From contig NZ_FNYY01000031.1 in the NCBI RefSeq assembly GCF_900109145.1, forward strand, positions 1 through 47,569: DNA of 47,569 bases. Direction: 5' to 3'. The DNA comes from Marinovum algicola. Its GTDB lineage: Bacteria > Pseudomonadota > Alphaproteobacteria > Rhodobacterales > Rhodobacteraceae. Made by a program: the position numbers and the translations under genes. The notes under the pieces were generated by a model. That model was given only the letters and a program-made list of their open reading frames with translations. It had not been told where the DNA came from and did not search any database. Shown here in pieces: positions 26,556 to 35,874 of this stretch; within the stretch, counting starts at the first letter, position 1, and each line of letters opens with the position of its first letter.

Positions 26556-27350
26556 TCAGGCCTTGGTGCGGTTCTTGACCGGCTTCCAGATGCGCTTGTT
26601 GGTCAGGTAGAGCAGCACCGAAAGCAGCACGAGGAACAGGACGCCAGTCAGACCGGCCTGCTTGCGCGCCATCATCTTCGGCTCCGCCGTCCACATCAGG
26701 AAGGCAGAGACGTCTTCGGCCAGGGCCTGTTGGTCATTGGAATGACCGTCGGCGTAATCCACCAGCCCGTCGTCCAGCGGCGGCGCCATGGAAATCCAGC
26801 CGCCCGGAAAGGCGGTGTTTTCATACAGCGTCACGCCAGCCTCGGTCTTTTCCTCGCCGGTATAGCTGGTGAGGATCCAGGTGATGTACTCCGCGCCGCC
26901 CATGCCATTGAAGAGCTGGCTCAGGCCGGTGCCATAGGGGCCGTGAAAGCCGGCACGCGCCTTGGCCATCAGCGACAGGTCGGGCGCGCCAACGGCGGTG
27001 TTGGCCGGGAAGTTGTCGGTCTGTTTCGCCGGGCGGAAATCATCCAGCTCGGCGTCGAACACCTCGAAGTTCTGGGCCGCATAGGCGCGAACCTGATCTT
27101 CGGGCAGGTGCGGGCCGCCTTCGTCCGCAAGCGTGCGGATCGGCACATATTGCAACCCGTGGCAGGCGGCGCAGACCTCGGTATAGACCTGAAGGCCGCG
27201 CTGAAGCTGGAACTCGTCAAAGGCGCCGAACGGGCCCTCGAAGGAAAAGTCCACATCTTCCTTGGGGCCTTCCGCGACGGCGGCAAGGGCCCCGGTCGCC
27301 GTCAGCGCAAGCGCGGTGACGGCCGAGATCGTGAGGGTCTTGATGGTCAT
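26556..27350 (-). CDS. petC: Cytochrome c1 of the bc1 complex
   Basis: Haem subunit that passes electrons from the Rieske protein to cytochrome c. The 264-residue protein has a cleavable signal peptide (to about residue 23, GALAAVAEG), the covalent haem site CAACH with its His ligand, the Met ligand region WISMAPPL and one C-terminal membrane anchor ([20 protein letters not shown]). It is the third gene of petABC, 18 nt after petB, and is followed by a strong terminator. Confidence 0.97.
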   Translation of the reverse strand: MTIKTLTISAVTALALTATGALAAVAEGPKEDVDFSFEGPFGAFDEFQLQRGLQVYTEVCAACHGLQYVPIRTLADEGGPHLPEDQVRAYAAQNFEVFDAELDDFRPAKQTDNFPANTAVGAPDLSLMAKARAGFHGPYGTGLSQLFNGMGGAEYITWILTSYTGEEKTEAGVTLYENTAFPGGWISMAPPLDDGLVDYADGHSNDQQALAEDVSAFLMWTAEPKMMARKQAGLTGVLFLVLLSVLLYLTNKRIWKPVKNRTKA

Positions 27351-27368
27351 CTGTCTCTTGCCTCTCGA

Positions 27369-28712
27369 TTATTCGCCGGGGGACACGACGGTCTTGGTGC
27401 CGCCGGTCTTGGGGGCATAATGCGCGTCGAAGTCATCCGCGATGGTGGCGGGCGGGGTCTGCGGTTTCTCGATCACGCCGAGCAGCGGCAGGATCACCAG
27501 GAAATAGGCGAACCAATAGGCAGAGGCGATCAGCGAGAAGGTGGCATAGGGCTCTTCCGCCGGCATGGCGCCCAGCCACATCAGCAGCATGAAGTCGAGC
27601 GCCAGCAGCCAGAACCACCACTTGAACATCGGGCGATAACGGCCCGAGCGCACCGAGGAGGTATCAAGCCAAGGTGCCAGCGCCATCACCGCGATGGCAC
27701 CGAACATGGCCAGCACGCCAAAGAATTTCGCATCGACGATGCCGCCGGTCACGAAAGAGGCGAATTGCACGACCCAGACTTCCGAGGTGAAGGCGCGCAG
27801 GATCGCGTAAAACGGCAGGAAATACCATTCCGGCACGATATGCGCGGGCGTCGCCAGCGGGTTGGCCTCGATGTAGTTGTCGGGGTGGCCGAGGTAGTTC
27901 GGCATGAAACCGACGATGGCAAAGAACACAACCAGGATCACCGCCAGGGCAAAGAGATCCTTGATCACGAAATAGGGCCAGAACGACACCGTGTCCTTTT
28001 CGGCTTCCGCCTTCGAGGTGCGGCGCACTTCGACACCGGTGGGGTTGTTGTTGCCGGTGGTGTGGAAGGCCCAGATGTGCACCGCGACCAGCGCCGCGAT
28101 CACGAAGGGCAGCAGGTAGTGCAGCGAGAAGAAGCGGTTCAGCGTCGCGTTGTCGACCGCCGGCCCGCCCAGAAGCCAGGTCTGGATCGGCTCGCCGATG
28201 AAGGGGATCGCGCCGAACAGGCCGGTGATCACCGTCGCGCCCCAGAAGGACATCTGACCCCAGGGCAGAACGTAGCCCATGAAGGCGGTGCCCATCATCG
28301 CCAGGTAGATCAGCATGCCGATGATCCAGGTCACTTCACGCGGGGCCTTGTACGATCCGTAGTAGAGACCGCGGAAGATGTGCATATAGACCGCGACAAA
28401 GAACAGCGAGGCGCCGTTCATGTGCAGATAGCGGATGAAATGGCCGCCGTTGACGTTGCGCATGATGTGCTCGATCGAGGCGAAGGCCAGATCGACATGC
28501 GGCGTGTAATGCATCACCAGAATGATGCCGGTGACAATCTGCAATACAAGGCAGAAGGTCAGAACGATGCCCCAGATCCACATCCAGTTGAGGTTCTTGG
28601 GGGTGGGGATCATGATCGTGTCATACAGCAGCCCGACAATCGGCAGCCGCTTGTGCAGCCACTGCTCGCCACCGGTCTTCGGTTCGTAATGGTCGTGAGG
28701 AATACCAGCCAT
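27369..28712 (-). CDS. petB: Cytochrome b of the bc1 complex
   Basis: Membrane subunit carrying two b haems and both quinone sites. The 447-residue protein has eight hydrophobic helices and the characteristic N-terminus [20 protein letters not shown]. It also has the haem-ligand region [13 protein letters not shown], the [18 protein letters not shown] segment and the Qo-site motif PEWYF. Its length and C-terminal extension fit alphaproteobacterial cytochrome b. The gene follows petA by 12 nt. Confidence 0.97.
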   Translation of the reverse strand: MAGIPHDHYEPKTGGEQWLHKRLPIVGLLYDTIMIPTPKNLNWMWIWGIVLTFCLVLQIVTGIILVMHYTPHVDLAFASIEHIMRNVNGGHFIRYLHMNGASLFFVAVYMHIFRGLYYGSYKAPREVTWIIGMLIYLAMMGTAFMGYVLPWGQMSFWGATVITGLFGAIPFIGEPIQTWLLGGPAVDNATLNRFFSLHYLLPFVIAALVAVHIWAFHTTGNNNPTGVEVRRTSKAEAEKDTVSFWPYFVIKDLFALAVILVVFFAIVGFMPNYLGHPDNYIEANPLATPAHIVPEWYFLPFYAILRAFTSEVWVVQFASFVTGGIVDAKFFGVLAMFGAIAVMALAPWLDTSSVRSGRYRPMFKWWFWLLALDFMLLMWLGAMPAEEPYATFSLIASAYWFAYFLVILPLLGVIEKPQTPPATIADDFDAHYAPKTGGTKTVVSPGE

Positions 28713-28724
28713 ATCTTACGCTCC

Positions 28725-29288
28725 TTATCCCAGCAGCAGAGTGGTTTCGTCTTCGAAGACGGCAGGCGGCACATGGAGGTTTTCCGGCGCCGGACCTTTG
28801 CGGATGCGGCCCGCGGTGTCGTAGTGCGAGCCGTGGCAGGGGCAGAACCAGCCGCCGAACTCACCGGCACCATCGCCCAGCGGCACACAGCCGAGGTGGG
28901 TGCAGACGCCCATCTGAACCAGCCATTCGCCGGCTTCGTCCAGGGTGCGGTTCTCATCGGTGGCCGCGGTCTCGCCCGAGATGTTGGGGTTGCGCGCGAT
29001 CGGATCGATCAGGTCGTCCAGATCCACGGCGCGGCCCTCTTCGATCTCGGCCGCGGTGCGGCGACGGATGAAGACCGGCTTGCCGAGCCATTTGACCGTC
29101 AGCTGCGTGCCCTGCTCGACACCCGAGACATCGACCCGGATCGAGCTGAGCGCGCGCACGTCGGCTGAGGGGTTCATTTGATTGACGAGCGGCCAGACCG
29201 CTGCACCGGTCGCAACGGCGCCCGCGCCGGCGGTGGCATAGTAGAGAAAATCTCTGCGGGTGCCTTCGTGATCGTCTGCGTGGGACAC
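28725..29288 (-). CDS. petA: Rieske iron-sulfur subunit of the bc1 complex
   Basis: Carries the 2Fe-2S cluster that takes electrons from ubiquinol. The 187-residue protein starts with a twin-arginine signal anchor ([19 protein letters not shown]), which stays as the membrane helix. The cluster ligands are in GVCTHLGC and [10 protein letters not shown] use GTG 29288, giving the N-terminus [14 protein letters not shown] as in Rhodobacter; GGAG precedes it by nine bases, and the longer open frame upstream has no family similarity. It is the first gene of petABC. Confidence 0.96.
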   Translation of the reverse strand: MSHADDHEGTRRDFLYYATAGAGAVATGAAVWPLVNQMNPSADVRALSSIRVDVSGVEQGTQLTVKWLGKPVFIRRRTAAEIEEGRAVDLDDLIDPIARNPNISGETAATDENRTLDEAGEWLVQMGVCTHLGCVPLGDGAGEFGGWFCPCHGSHYDTAGRIRKGPAPENLHVPPAVFEDETTLLLG

Positions 29289-29569
29289 GAGTGATCTCCA
29301 TTTCAGCGCCAGATGACTGGCTATAAAATCATGGCCGCACACGAGACCGAATGCAGCTTTCCTGGTGCGGTATGTAACCAAGCCTCAAAATGGCGTCCAG
29401 CGTTCAAAAGCGCGCAGGGGCCATCGCGCCGTATTGTCGCGCCAAAAAAGCATTGAAATCGCGTTCCCGACGCCCATGAGCCGGCCGAGGGCCGAAATTT
29501 CGCCAACCCGGCGAAGCGCTTGGAGCCGAATTCCCGACCGTTCGGCGACTCGGACGAATCTTTGGCCGT
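29289..29569. other. Gap between gst and petA: leader and small hairpins, no gene
   Basis: About 280 nt without a credible gene. It must hold the petABC promoter on the minus strand, but no clear -35/-10 pair could be chosen. Two small hairpins lie at the gst end of the gap: TTCGCC-N5-GGCGAA (29499-29515) and GCCGAA-N10-TTCGGC (29525-29546). Either could end the gst transcript, though no T-run follows. Confidence 0.4.
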
Positions 29570-30175
29570 TCAGTCCTTCGGTGCGGTGGCCTGCATCGAG
29601 GGCCGCTCGGCAAATTCGGCATACCAATCGGCCAGAGCCGGGTTGCCGGTGCGCCAGACCCGCGCGGCATGGCGGAAGTCGAGATAGGAGAGCGCGCAGC
29701 CCACCGCGATCTGGCCGATGTCCAGCGGTCCGCGCAGATGGCTGATCCAGCGGGTGTTGAGCGCCGAGACCGCACGGTCGATCTTGGCCCATTGCGCCTC
29801 GACCCATTCCGCCGATTGCTTTTCCTCGGGGCGGAAGCGCGCCTCGTAGACCATCAGCACCGCGGCATCCATCATGCCGTCCGCCGTCGCCTCGAGGGTC
29901 AGCGTATCCCATTGACGGCGCTCGGGATAAAGCCCGCCCTGCACCCGCGCATCGAGAAAGCGGCAGATCACCCGGCTGTCGTAGATCGTCGGCGCATCGG
30001 GCCGGATCAGCGCCGGGATCTTGCCCACCGGATTGGCCGCGATCAGCTCGGGCGAGGGGCCGGTGGGCGAGGCCACGACGGTTTCGTATTCCACCGCATC
30101 GACCTGATCGGTCTCATGCAGGGTGACCATGACCTTGCGGACAAAGGGCGACGGCCCCGCCATCAGAAGTTTCAT
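29570..30175 (-). CDS. Glutathione S-transferase family protein
   Basis: A 201-residue GST. The thioredoxin-like N-terminal domain starts MKLLMAGPSPFVRKV, with Ser9 as the likely glutathione-activating residue, followed by the cis-Pro block NPVGKIPAL and the gamma-Glu binding YDSRVICRFLD (Ser68). The helical C-terminal domain contains IGQIAVGCALSYLDFR. It is the last of four genes that read dapF-mtaB-paiB-gst on this strand. The substrate is not predictable from sequence. Confidence 0.9.
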   Translation of the reverse strand: MKLLMAGPSPFVRKVMVTLHETDQVDAVEYETVVASPTGPSPELIAANPVGKIPALIRPDAPTIYDSRVICRFLDARVQGGLYPERRQWDTLTLEATADGMMDAAVLMVYEARFRPEEKQSAEWVEAQWAKIDRAVSALNTRWISHLRGPLDIGQIAVGCALSYLDFRHAARVWRTGNPALADWYAEFAERPSMQATAPKD

Positions 30176-30218
30176 GCCGCTGTCCTTTCCATTGCGGAAT
30201 TTGCGGCAGGTTAGCAGC

Positions 30219-30848
30219 CTATCCGCCGGTGTCCACGCCCCGCATCAGGGCGGCGAGCAGAGCCAGCTCCTGCCCCTGGCCATAGGCTGCGACCCCCTCG
30301 GCGGCGCGGGCGCGCACGGGCCCGGGCTTGTTCTGGCTCAGCTTCCAGGTGCCGTCGACACCGGTAACCTCGAAACGGTACGGCCGGATCATCCGCATCA
30401 TCTTGTCCATCACCCCGGCCGACATCTTGCCCGAGGTCCAGGGCGGCTTGGGCAGCAGTTGTTCCTCGAACTTTGCGGTCAGCCGGTCGAGCAGATCCCA
30501 GAGCGCCTCGGGCGGCAGCGGGCGCAATTCGCCGGTGAGATGCACGGCGACATAATTCCATGTCGGCACCTGATCGGCGAGCTCGTACCAATCGGGAGAG
30601 ATGTAGGAATCAGGACCGCTCACCGCGATCCGCCCGGCCATCGCGCCGGTGCAGGCCCGTGCAATCGGATTGGAGCGGACGAGGTGCAGATCGGCTTCGG
30701 TCCCCTCGGCGTTCAGCAGGAAGGGCACATGCGACAACAGCGGCGCACCGCTGCCCCCCGACATCGCCAGCACGCCAAAGCCGCGCGCGCGGGCGAAAGC
30801 CAGATTGCGCGCCGCATCCTCGCGGCGGAACGCCGGATTGGGATGCAT
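30219..30848 (-). CDS. PaiB-type FMN-binding split-barrel protein
   Basis: A 209-residue protein of the PaiB/FMN-binding negative regulator family, first known from Bacillus where it affects protease and sporulation genes. Landmarks are the N-terminal HPNPAFRREDA, HVPFLLN, the HLVRSNPIAR block, SYISPDWYE and NYVAVHLTGEL. Its ATG lies immediately after the mtaB stop with no gap, suggesting translational coupling. There is no obvious DNA-binding domain, so regulator status is doubtful and a flavin-linked enzymatic role is equally possible. Confidence 0.85.
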   Translation of the reverse strand: MHPNPAFRREDAARNLAFARARGFGVLAMSGGSGAPLLSHVPFLLNAEGTEADLHLVRSNPIARACTGAMAGRIAVSGPDSYISPDWYELADQVPTWNYVAVHLTGELRPLPPEALWDLLDRLTAKFEEQLLPKPPWTSGKMSAGVMDKMMRMIRPYRFEVTGVDGTWKLSQNKPGPVRARAAEGVAAYGQGQELALLAALMRGVDTGG

Positions 30849-32102
30849 TCAGACCACCAGCTGCTGGCCGTCGAAGCCGGAGATGGTTGCGGTCACGATC
30901 TCGCCTTCGGGCTGGGCCGCGGCAAAGCGCACTTCGGCGAATTGTTCGGTCCGTCCCATATGCGGGTTTTCCATCAACATATGATGAACGCGGCCCTGCT
31001 GCGCCGCCAGATGCGCCGCGACCTGTCTCGCACCAGCCGCACGCAGCCGCCCGGCCCGGTCCTTGATCGCCCGGCCATCGACCTGCGGCATCCGCGCCGC
31101 CGGGGTGCCCGGACGCGGGCTGTAGGGGAAGACATGCAGCCAGGTCAGCCCGCACTCCTCGACCAGCTTGAGCGAATTGTCGAACATCGTTTCGGTCTCG
31201 GTCGGGAAACCGGCGATGATGTCGGCACCATAGGTCATGTCGGGCCGCAGCCGCCGCGCCTCTTCGCAGAAGGCGATGGCGTCGTCGCGCAGGTGGCGGC
31301 GCTTCATCCGCTTGAGAATCATGTCGTCGCCGGCCTGAAGGCTGAGGTGCAGATGCGGCATCAGGCGGGGCTCGGTGGCAATCGCCTCCATCAGCGCCGG
31401 GTCGGCCTCGATCGAATCGATCGACGAGATCCTGAGCCGCGCCAGATCGGGCACCAGCTTGAGGATGCGCCGCACCAGATCGCCCAGTCGCGGCGTCGCC
31501 GGCAGGTCGGCGCCCCAGGAGGTCAGGTCGACCCCGGTCAGCACCACCTCGTTGTAGCCGCGATCCACCAGCCGCTTGATCTGGTCCACCACGACCCCCG
31601 CCGGCACCGAGCGGGAATTGCCCCGGCCATAGGGGATGATACAGAAGGTGCAGCGGTGGTCACAGCCGTTCTGCACCTGCACGTAGGCGCGCGAGCGGGT
31701 GCCGAAACCATCGATCAGATGGCCGGCGGTCTCGGTGACCGACATGATGTCATCGACCTTGACCTTCTCGGTCTCGCCGACAAAATCCGCCGCCAGGCCC
31801 TGCCAAGTCTCGGGCTGCATCTTTTCGGTATTGCCGACCACCAGGTCGACCTCGTCCATCGCGGCAAAGGTCTCGGGCTCGGTCTGCGCGGCACAGCCGG
31901 TGACGATCAGCCGGGCCTGCGGGTTCTCGCGCCGAAGCTTGCGAATCTCCTGCCGCGCCTTGCGCACCGCCTCGGCGGTGACGGCACAGGTGTTGACCAC
32001 CACGGCGCCATCAAGGCCGGCCTCGGCGGCCAGCTCCTTCATCGCCTCGGTCTCATAGGCGTTCAGGCGGCAACCCATGGTCGAAAACACCGGCGCGCTC
32101 AT
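30849..32102 (-). CDS. mtaB: tRNA (N6-threonylcarbamoyladenosine-37-2-methylthio) transferase MtaB
   Basis: A radical-SAM methylthiotransferase that converts t6A37 to ms2t6A in tRNAs reading ANN codons, such as tRNA-Lys(UUU). The 417-residue protein has the three N-terminal cluster cysteines (Cys11, Cys39, Cys70) and the radical-SAM CDHRCTFC (Cys147, 151, 154). The C-terminal TRAM-like domain begins near VHHMLMENPHMGRTEQFAEV. It starts at ATG 32102 and overlaps the dapF stop by four bases. A tRNA-Lys(UUU) gene, a known substrate type, lies about 1 kb away. Confidence 0.93.
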   Translation of the reverse strand: MSAPVFSTMGCRLNAYETEAMKELAAEAGLDGAVVVNTCAVTAEAVRKARQEIRKLRRENPQARLIVTGCAAQTEPETFAAMDEVDLVVGNTEKMQPETWQGLAADFVGETEKVKVDDIMSVTETAGHLIDGFGTRSRAYVQVQNGCDHRCTFCIIPYGRGNSRSVPAGVVVDQIKRLVDRGYNEVVLTGVDLTSWGADLPATPRLGDLVRRILKLVPDLARLRISSIDSIEADPALMEAIATEPRLMPHLHLSLQAGDDMILKRMKRRHLRDDAIAFCEEARRLRPDMTYGADIIAGFPTETETMFDNSLKLVEECGLTWLHVFPYSPRPGTPAARMPQVDGRAIKDRAGRLRAAGARQVAAHLAAQQGRVHHMLMENPHMGRTEQFAEVRFAAAQPEGEIVTATISGFDGQQLVV

Positions 32103-32935
32103 GTCAGGCTCTCCAGAAAGGCATCGGTCAGGGTGCCGGTAAAGACATGCGCCGTCGGCCCGGTCATCCAGACGCCTTCGTCGGTGACGCGGATGCGGAT
32201 TTCGCCGCCGTCGAGGTGGATCGTCACCTCCGGCCCGGTCAGCCCGCGGCGATGCGCCGCCACGGCGGTGGCGCAGGACGACGAGCCCGAGGCCAGTGTC
32301 ACCCCGGTGCCCCGCTCCCAGACGCGCATCCGCAGGATGTTTTCGCCGGTCACGCTGACAAACTGCACATTGGTGCGTTCGGGGAACAGCGGGTGATTTT
32401 CGATCTCGGGGCCTCGGCTCTCCAGATCCACCGCCTCGGCGTCGGCGACAAAGAAGGTGCAATGCGGGTTGCCCATGCCGGTGGCGGTGGGGCCGCCTTC
32501 GATCGGCAGCTCCAGCGTCTCCATCGCGCGCGCCAGTGGCACCCCCTGCCAATGGGTCTCGGGCGGGCCCATGTTGACCGAGGTGAGCCCCTGCCCCGCA
32601 TCCCGCGCCTCGAGCACGCGCGCGCCGGCCTTCAGGCGCAGCCGGGTCTTGCCGGTCTCGTCCATCAGGTGCCGCGCGATGCAGCGGGTGGCATTGCCGC
32701 AGGCGGCGGAAATCGAGCCATCGGCGTTGTAGAAAATCAGCTCGGCATCGACCTCCGCGCCCGGCACGATGACCGCCAGTTGATCGAAGCCGACGCCACG
32801 ATGCCGGTCGGCCAGCGCCGTGGCCAGCGCCGGGGTCATCGCAAGCTTGCGCGCACGACCGTCGAGGACAACGAAATCGTTGCCCAGACCGTGCATCTTC
32901 ATGAAGGTGCGATCTGTCTGATCCATGGTGTTCAT
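32099..32935 (-). CDS. dapF: Diaminopimelate epimerase
   Basis: Interconverts LL- and meso-diaminopimelate for lysine and cell-wall synthesis. The 278-residue protein has MKMHGLGNDFVVLD, the first catalytic site ACGNATRC (Cys79), GMGNPHC and two symmetric halves. The second site is odd: where most DapF have ACGSGAC, this protein reads ASGSSSC, so the residue aligned with the second catalytic Cys is Ser216. The later Cys221 of that motif is kept. The start could be ATG 32935 or the ATG three codons later. It is the first gene of dapF-mtaB-paiB-gst and divergent from tRNA-Lys. Confidence 0.93.
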   Translation of the reverse strand: MNTMDQTDRTFMKMHGLGNDFVVLDGRARKLAMTPALATALADRHRGVGFDQLAVIVPGAEVDAELIFYNADGSISAACGNATRCIARHLMDETGKTRLRLKAGARVLEARDAGQGLTSVNMGPPETHWQGVPLARAMETLELPIEGGPTATGMGNPHCTFFVADAEAVDLESRGPEIENHPLFPERTNVQFVSVTGENILRMRVWERGTGVTLASGSSSCATAVAAHRRGLTGPEVTIHLDGGEIRIRVTDEGVWMTGPTAHVFTGTLTDAFLESLT

Positions 32936-33000
32936 GGGCGCGCATATACGCCTCTGACAGAACTTATTCCAGAGGCTGACGATTTTTCGCGTTTTCGGGG

Positions 33001-33029
33001 TTGACCCTATCGGCCGCAGTTTCTAGAAG
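33001..33029 (+). promoter_or_regulatory. Promoter of tRNA-Lys
   Basis: TTGACC (-35, 33001-33006) and TAGAAG (-10, 33024-33029) are separated by exactly 17 nt. The -10 box ends 13 nt before the mature tRNA 5' end. The region between is GC-rich, as often seen at stringently controlled stable-RNA promoters. Confidence 0.7.
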
Positions 33030-33042
33030 CCGCGAACACAGT

Positions 33043-33118
33043 GGGCCGTTAGCTCAGTTGGTAGAGCAACTGACTTTTAATCAGTGGGTCGCAGGTTCGA
33101 ATCCTGCACGGCTCACCA
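33043..33118 (+). tRNA. tRNA-Lys (anticodon UUU)
   Basis: A complete 76-nt cloverleaf with the CCA end encoded. The acceptor stem GGGCCGT pairs with ACGGCTC (one G-U). The D arm is TAGCTCAGTTGGTAGAGCA, the anticodon loop is CTTTTAA with TTT reading AAA/AAG, the variable loop is GGGTC, and the T arm is GCAGGTTCGAATCCTGC. It lies between dapF (divergent) and an MscS gene. No integrase or duplicated 3' end is visible near it. Confidence 0.97.
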
Positions 33119-33227
33119 CTGCACCAAATCGCCGAAAATTCCATGCCACCCCCTCCGGGGACCGGGGCGCCGAGACCTTGTGCGCACAGCAGCGTGGAAC
33201 CAACCCGGCAGCGCGGCGTTTGGTGGT

Positions 33228-34883
33228 ATGCTTCACCGTATCCGGCTTCTTCTCCTCGCGGTCCTGATCGGCCTCGCGCTTCCCCTCGTGGCCCAGGAAG
33301 AGGAAAGCCAGTCGTGGTATGAGGTCGATGCGCTCAATGCCGGGCTGGGCCCGGCGCCGGAAGAACTTGACCGGTCGACGCCGCGCTCGGCGATGCGGGC
33401 CTTTGTCGAATTGTCCGACGAAGGCAATTTCGCGGCGGCGCAGCATATGCTCAACCTCAACGCCCTGCCCCCGGAGCGCCAGGCCGAAGCGGGCGAACGC
33501 TTTGCCCAACAGCTCTATCAGGTGATCGACCGGCGGGTCTGGTTGGACTGGTCGGGGCTGCCGGCGCGGCCCGATGCGCTGGTCGAAAGTGGCAGCAGCA
33601 GCAATCCGCAGGCCGGCCAGGTGCGCCGCGACCTCGGGATCAAGTTGTTTCAGCTCAATGGTCGCGCCTACGAGATTCGCCTAGCCCGGTACAAGGCGCC
33701 AACCGGCGAGGAGGCGCATTGGCTGTTCACCCCGCAGACCGTCGAGGACGTGCCGGCGCTGCACGATGCCTATGGGCCGCGCGCCTTCGAGCGCCACATT
33801 CCCGACAGCCTGCAACGCGAGTTGGGCGCCCTGCGGATATGGGAGTGGATCGGCCTTCCGGTGATGGTCGTCACGCTGCTCGCGCTGGGCTGGGCGGTCA
33901 AGAACACGCTGGACGCGGCCTCGGGCCGGTTACGGCGCCCCTTTCTCAAGACCGCCGCCGAACGCGCCAGCGTGCCGCTTGCGCTGTTCGTCGTGGCGCT
34001 GGTGGCGCAGACGGTGCTGGAGCTGGCGGTGTCCTTCTCGGGGCCGGTCACGGCGGTGGTGCAGCCACTTTTCGTGGTGGTCATGACCACCGCGGTGGGC
34101 ATCGCCATCCTGCGGGTGATCGACGCCGTCCTCGACCGCGTGACCCAGCGCTACGTGGGCGAGATCGACGATGCGCGCAATCTCGACAAGCGCGAGCTTT
34201 ACACCTCGATCTACGCGCTGCGGCGGGTCATCGTACTGTTGATGGTCGGCTTCGCGGCGATTTTCGTTCTGGTGCAGCTCAACCTGTTCGAATCGCTCGG
34301 CATCACCCTGCTGGCCTCGGCCGGGGTGCTGACCGTGCTGCTCGGCATCGCTGGGCAGGCCGTGCTGGGCAATATCCTCGCCTCGCTCCAGATCGCCCTG
34401 GCCAAGCCGGTGCGGATCGGCGACAGCGTCGAATTCGAAGGTCACTGGGCCTATGTCGAAAGCATTTTCTACACCTTCATGCGGCTGCGCACCTGGGACG
34501 AGCGGCGGATCATCGTGCCGGTGAAATATTTCGTCTCCAGGCCGTTCGAGAACTGGTCGGTCAAGGATGCGCGGTTGATGAAGACCGTCCGGCTCTGGCT
34601 CGACCATGCCGCCGACGCCGAGGTTCTGCGCGAGACCTTCGAGACGCTGGCCAAAGACCTGGACGGCGTGATCGAACCCGAATCGCTGGCGTGTTTCGTG
34701 ACCGATCACAACGAACATGGCCAGGAAATCACCTGCTACGTCATGACCCCCGATCCCTCGACCGGCTGGGAAGTCGAAATGCGGCTGCGCGAACAGCTTC
34801 TGGCCTTCATCCGCGCGAACCATCCCGACTGGTGGCCGCGCGAACGGGTCATTGGCGGCCGCCACGTGCCGGACAGCGACTGA
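33228..34883 (+). CDS. MscS family mechanosensitive channel, large periplasmic domain type
   Basis: A 551-residue inner-membrane protein. A signal peptide (LLLLAVLIGLALPLVAQ) is followed by about 180 periplasmic residues, then about five membrane helices. The MscS pore and beta domain (GVLTVLLGIAGQAVLGNILASLQIAL, written here in part, then KPVRIGDSVEFEGHWAYVE and VPVKYFVSRPFENWS) come next, and a cytoplasmic alpha/beta end completes it. The extra periplasmic part makes it longer than E. coli MscS (286 residues). ATG 33228 is used because it gives a proper signal peptide; the reading frame is open back into the tRNA. It probably releases osmolytes on hypo-osmotic shock. Confidence 0.9.
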   Translation: MLHRIRLLLLAVLIGLALPLVAQEEESQSWYEVDALNAGLGPAPEELDRSTPRSAMRAFVELSDEGNFAAAQHMLNLNALPPERQAEAGERFAQQLYQVIDRRVWLDWSGLPARPDALVESGSSSNPQAGQVRRDLGIKLFQLNGRAYEIRLARYKAPTGEEAHWLFTPQTVEDVPALHDAYGPRAFERHIPDSLQRELGALRIWEWIGLPVMVVTLLALGWAVKNTLDAASGRLRRPFLKTAAERASVPLALFVVALVAQTVLELAVSFSGPVTAVVQPLFVVVMTTAVGIAILRVIDAVLDRVTQRYVGEIDDARNLDKRELYTSIYALRRVIVLLMVGFAAIFVLVQLNLFESLGITLLASAGVLTVLLGIAGQAVLGNILASLQIALAKPVRIGDSVEFEGHWAYVESIFYTFMRLRTWDERRIIVPVKYFVSRPFENWSVKDARLMKTVRLWLDHAADAEVLRETFETLAKDLDGVIEPESLACFVTDHNEHGQEITCYVMTPDPSTGWEVEMRLREQLLAFIRANHPDWWPRERVIGGRHVPDSD

Positions 34884-34923
34884 CAGGCAGGGCGCGGCCT
34901 CTGGCGCCCTGCCGCACCCGGGG

Positions 34924-35874
34924 TCACACGGGGGCGAGAACCGCCACGGCAAAACGCCGCGCCGCATCGGTCAGCAGCGTTTCGACACGCCAGCCGGCGG
35001 GCTGCACCAGCCGCGCCAGCGAGGCCTCGGTGTATTTGCGCGAGGCGCTGACGTGAATGGCCTCGCCGGCGTCGAAACCGATGGTCGCCCCGCCCAGCGC
35101 CACGTTCTGGGCACGGCGCGAGACCAGCTCCATGTCGATCCGCGCCGCCGCGGCGTTCCAGCGGGCTCGATAGGCGAAGTGCGACAGGTCGAAATCGGCG
35201 CCCAACTCGCGATTGAGCCGGTGCAGGATGTTGGCGATGAAATCCGCCGTCACCCCCTGGCTGTCGTCATAGGCCGCCACCAGCGTCTCGCTGTCCTTGA
35301 CCAGATCGACCCCGAGGATGAAGCCTTCGACCCCCGGCCAGGCACGGGCATGGGCCATCAGCGCCGTGGCGGTTTCCGGCGGCAGGTTGCCGATGGTCGA
35401 GCCGGGAAAGAAGCCCACTTTGGGCGTGGCCTCCAGATGCTCCGGCAGGGCGACCGCGGCGGTGAAATCGGCCACCACCGGCGCAATCTCGATCTCGGTG
35501 TAGCGGCGCCGCAGATCCTGCGCGGTTTCGGCCAGGAACACCGCGGAAATGTCGATCGGCACATAGGCCGCGAAATGACCGCCGGCATCGAGCAGCCGAC
35601 GGGTCTTGACCGAGGCGCCGGAGCCGAATTCGACCAGCGCGCCGCCCTCGGGCACCAGCCCGGCCAGCCGCGCGGCGTTGTCCTTCAGGATCGCCGCCTC
35701 GGTCCGGGTCAGGTAATATTCCGGCAGGGCGGTGATCTGCTCGAAGAGTGCGCTGCCACGCTGATCATAAAGCCACTTGGGGCTCAGCACCTTTTGGGGC
35801 TGTCGCAACCCGCGCAGGGCATCGTCGCGCAGGGCGGCAGCAGTGGCGGAGCGGGCCTGAAGCGAACCGTCCAT
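34924..35874 (-). CDS. egtD: L-histidine N-alpha-methyltransferase EgtD
   Basis: Makes hercynine (trimethylhistidine) from histidine with S-adenosylmethionine, the first step of ergothioneine synthesis. The 316-residue protein has the family blocks KWLYDQRGSALFEQITALPEYY, the SAM-site LVEFGSGASVKTRRLL, YVPIDIS, FFPGSTIGNL and DLVKD, with a C-terminal SRKYTEASLARLV region that closes on histidine. Its ATG overlaps the egtB stop by one base (TGATG), so both enzymes are produced together. Confidence 0.95.
   Translation of the reverse strand: MDGSLQARSATAAALRDDALRGLRQPQKVLSPKWLYDQRGSALFEQITALPEYYLTRTEAAILKDNAARLAGLVPEGGALVEFGSGASVKTRRLLDAGGHFAAYVPIDISAVFLAETAQDLRRRYTEIEIAPVVADFTAAVALPEHLEATPKVGFFPGSTIGNLPPETATALMAHARAWPGVEGFILGVDLVKDSETLVAAYDDSQGVTADFIANILHRLNRELGADFDLSHFAYRARWNAAAARIDMELVSRRAQNVALGGATIGFDAGEAIHVSASRKYTEASLARLVQPAGWRVETLLTDAARRFAVAVLAPV

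Noticed and set aside
26436-29168. A very long open frame on the plus strand opposite petABC
   Set aside because: It mirrors petC, petB and petA, whose motifs and terminator are clear on the other strand. Its translation is His/Arg/Gly-rich low-complexity sequence typical of antisense frames in high-GC DNA.
30123-32396. A 757-codon plus-strand frame opposite paiB and mtaB
   Set aside because: It is antisense to the radical-SAM motif of MtaB and to PaiB, and has no recognisable domain.
33043-33118. tRNA-Lys as an integration site of a genomic island
   Set aside because: No integrase, no duplicated tRNA 3' end and ordinary conserved genes on both sides.
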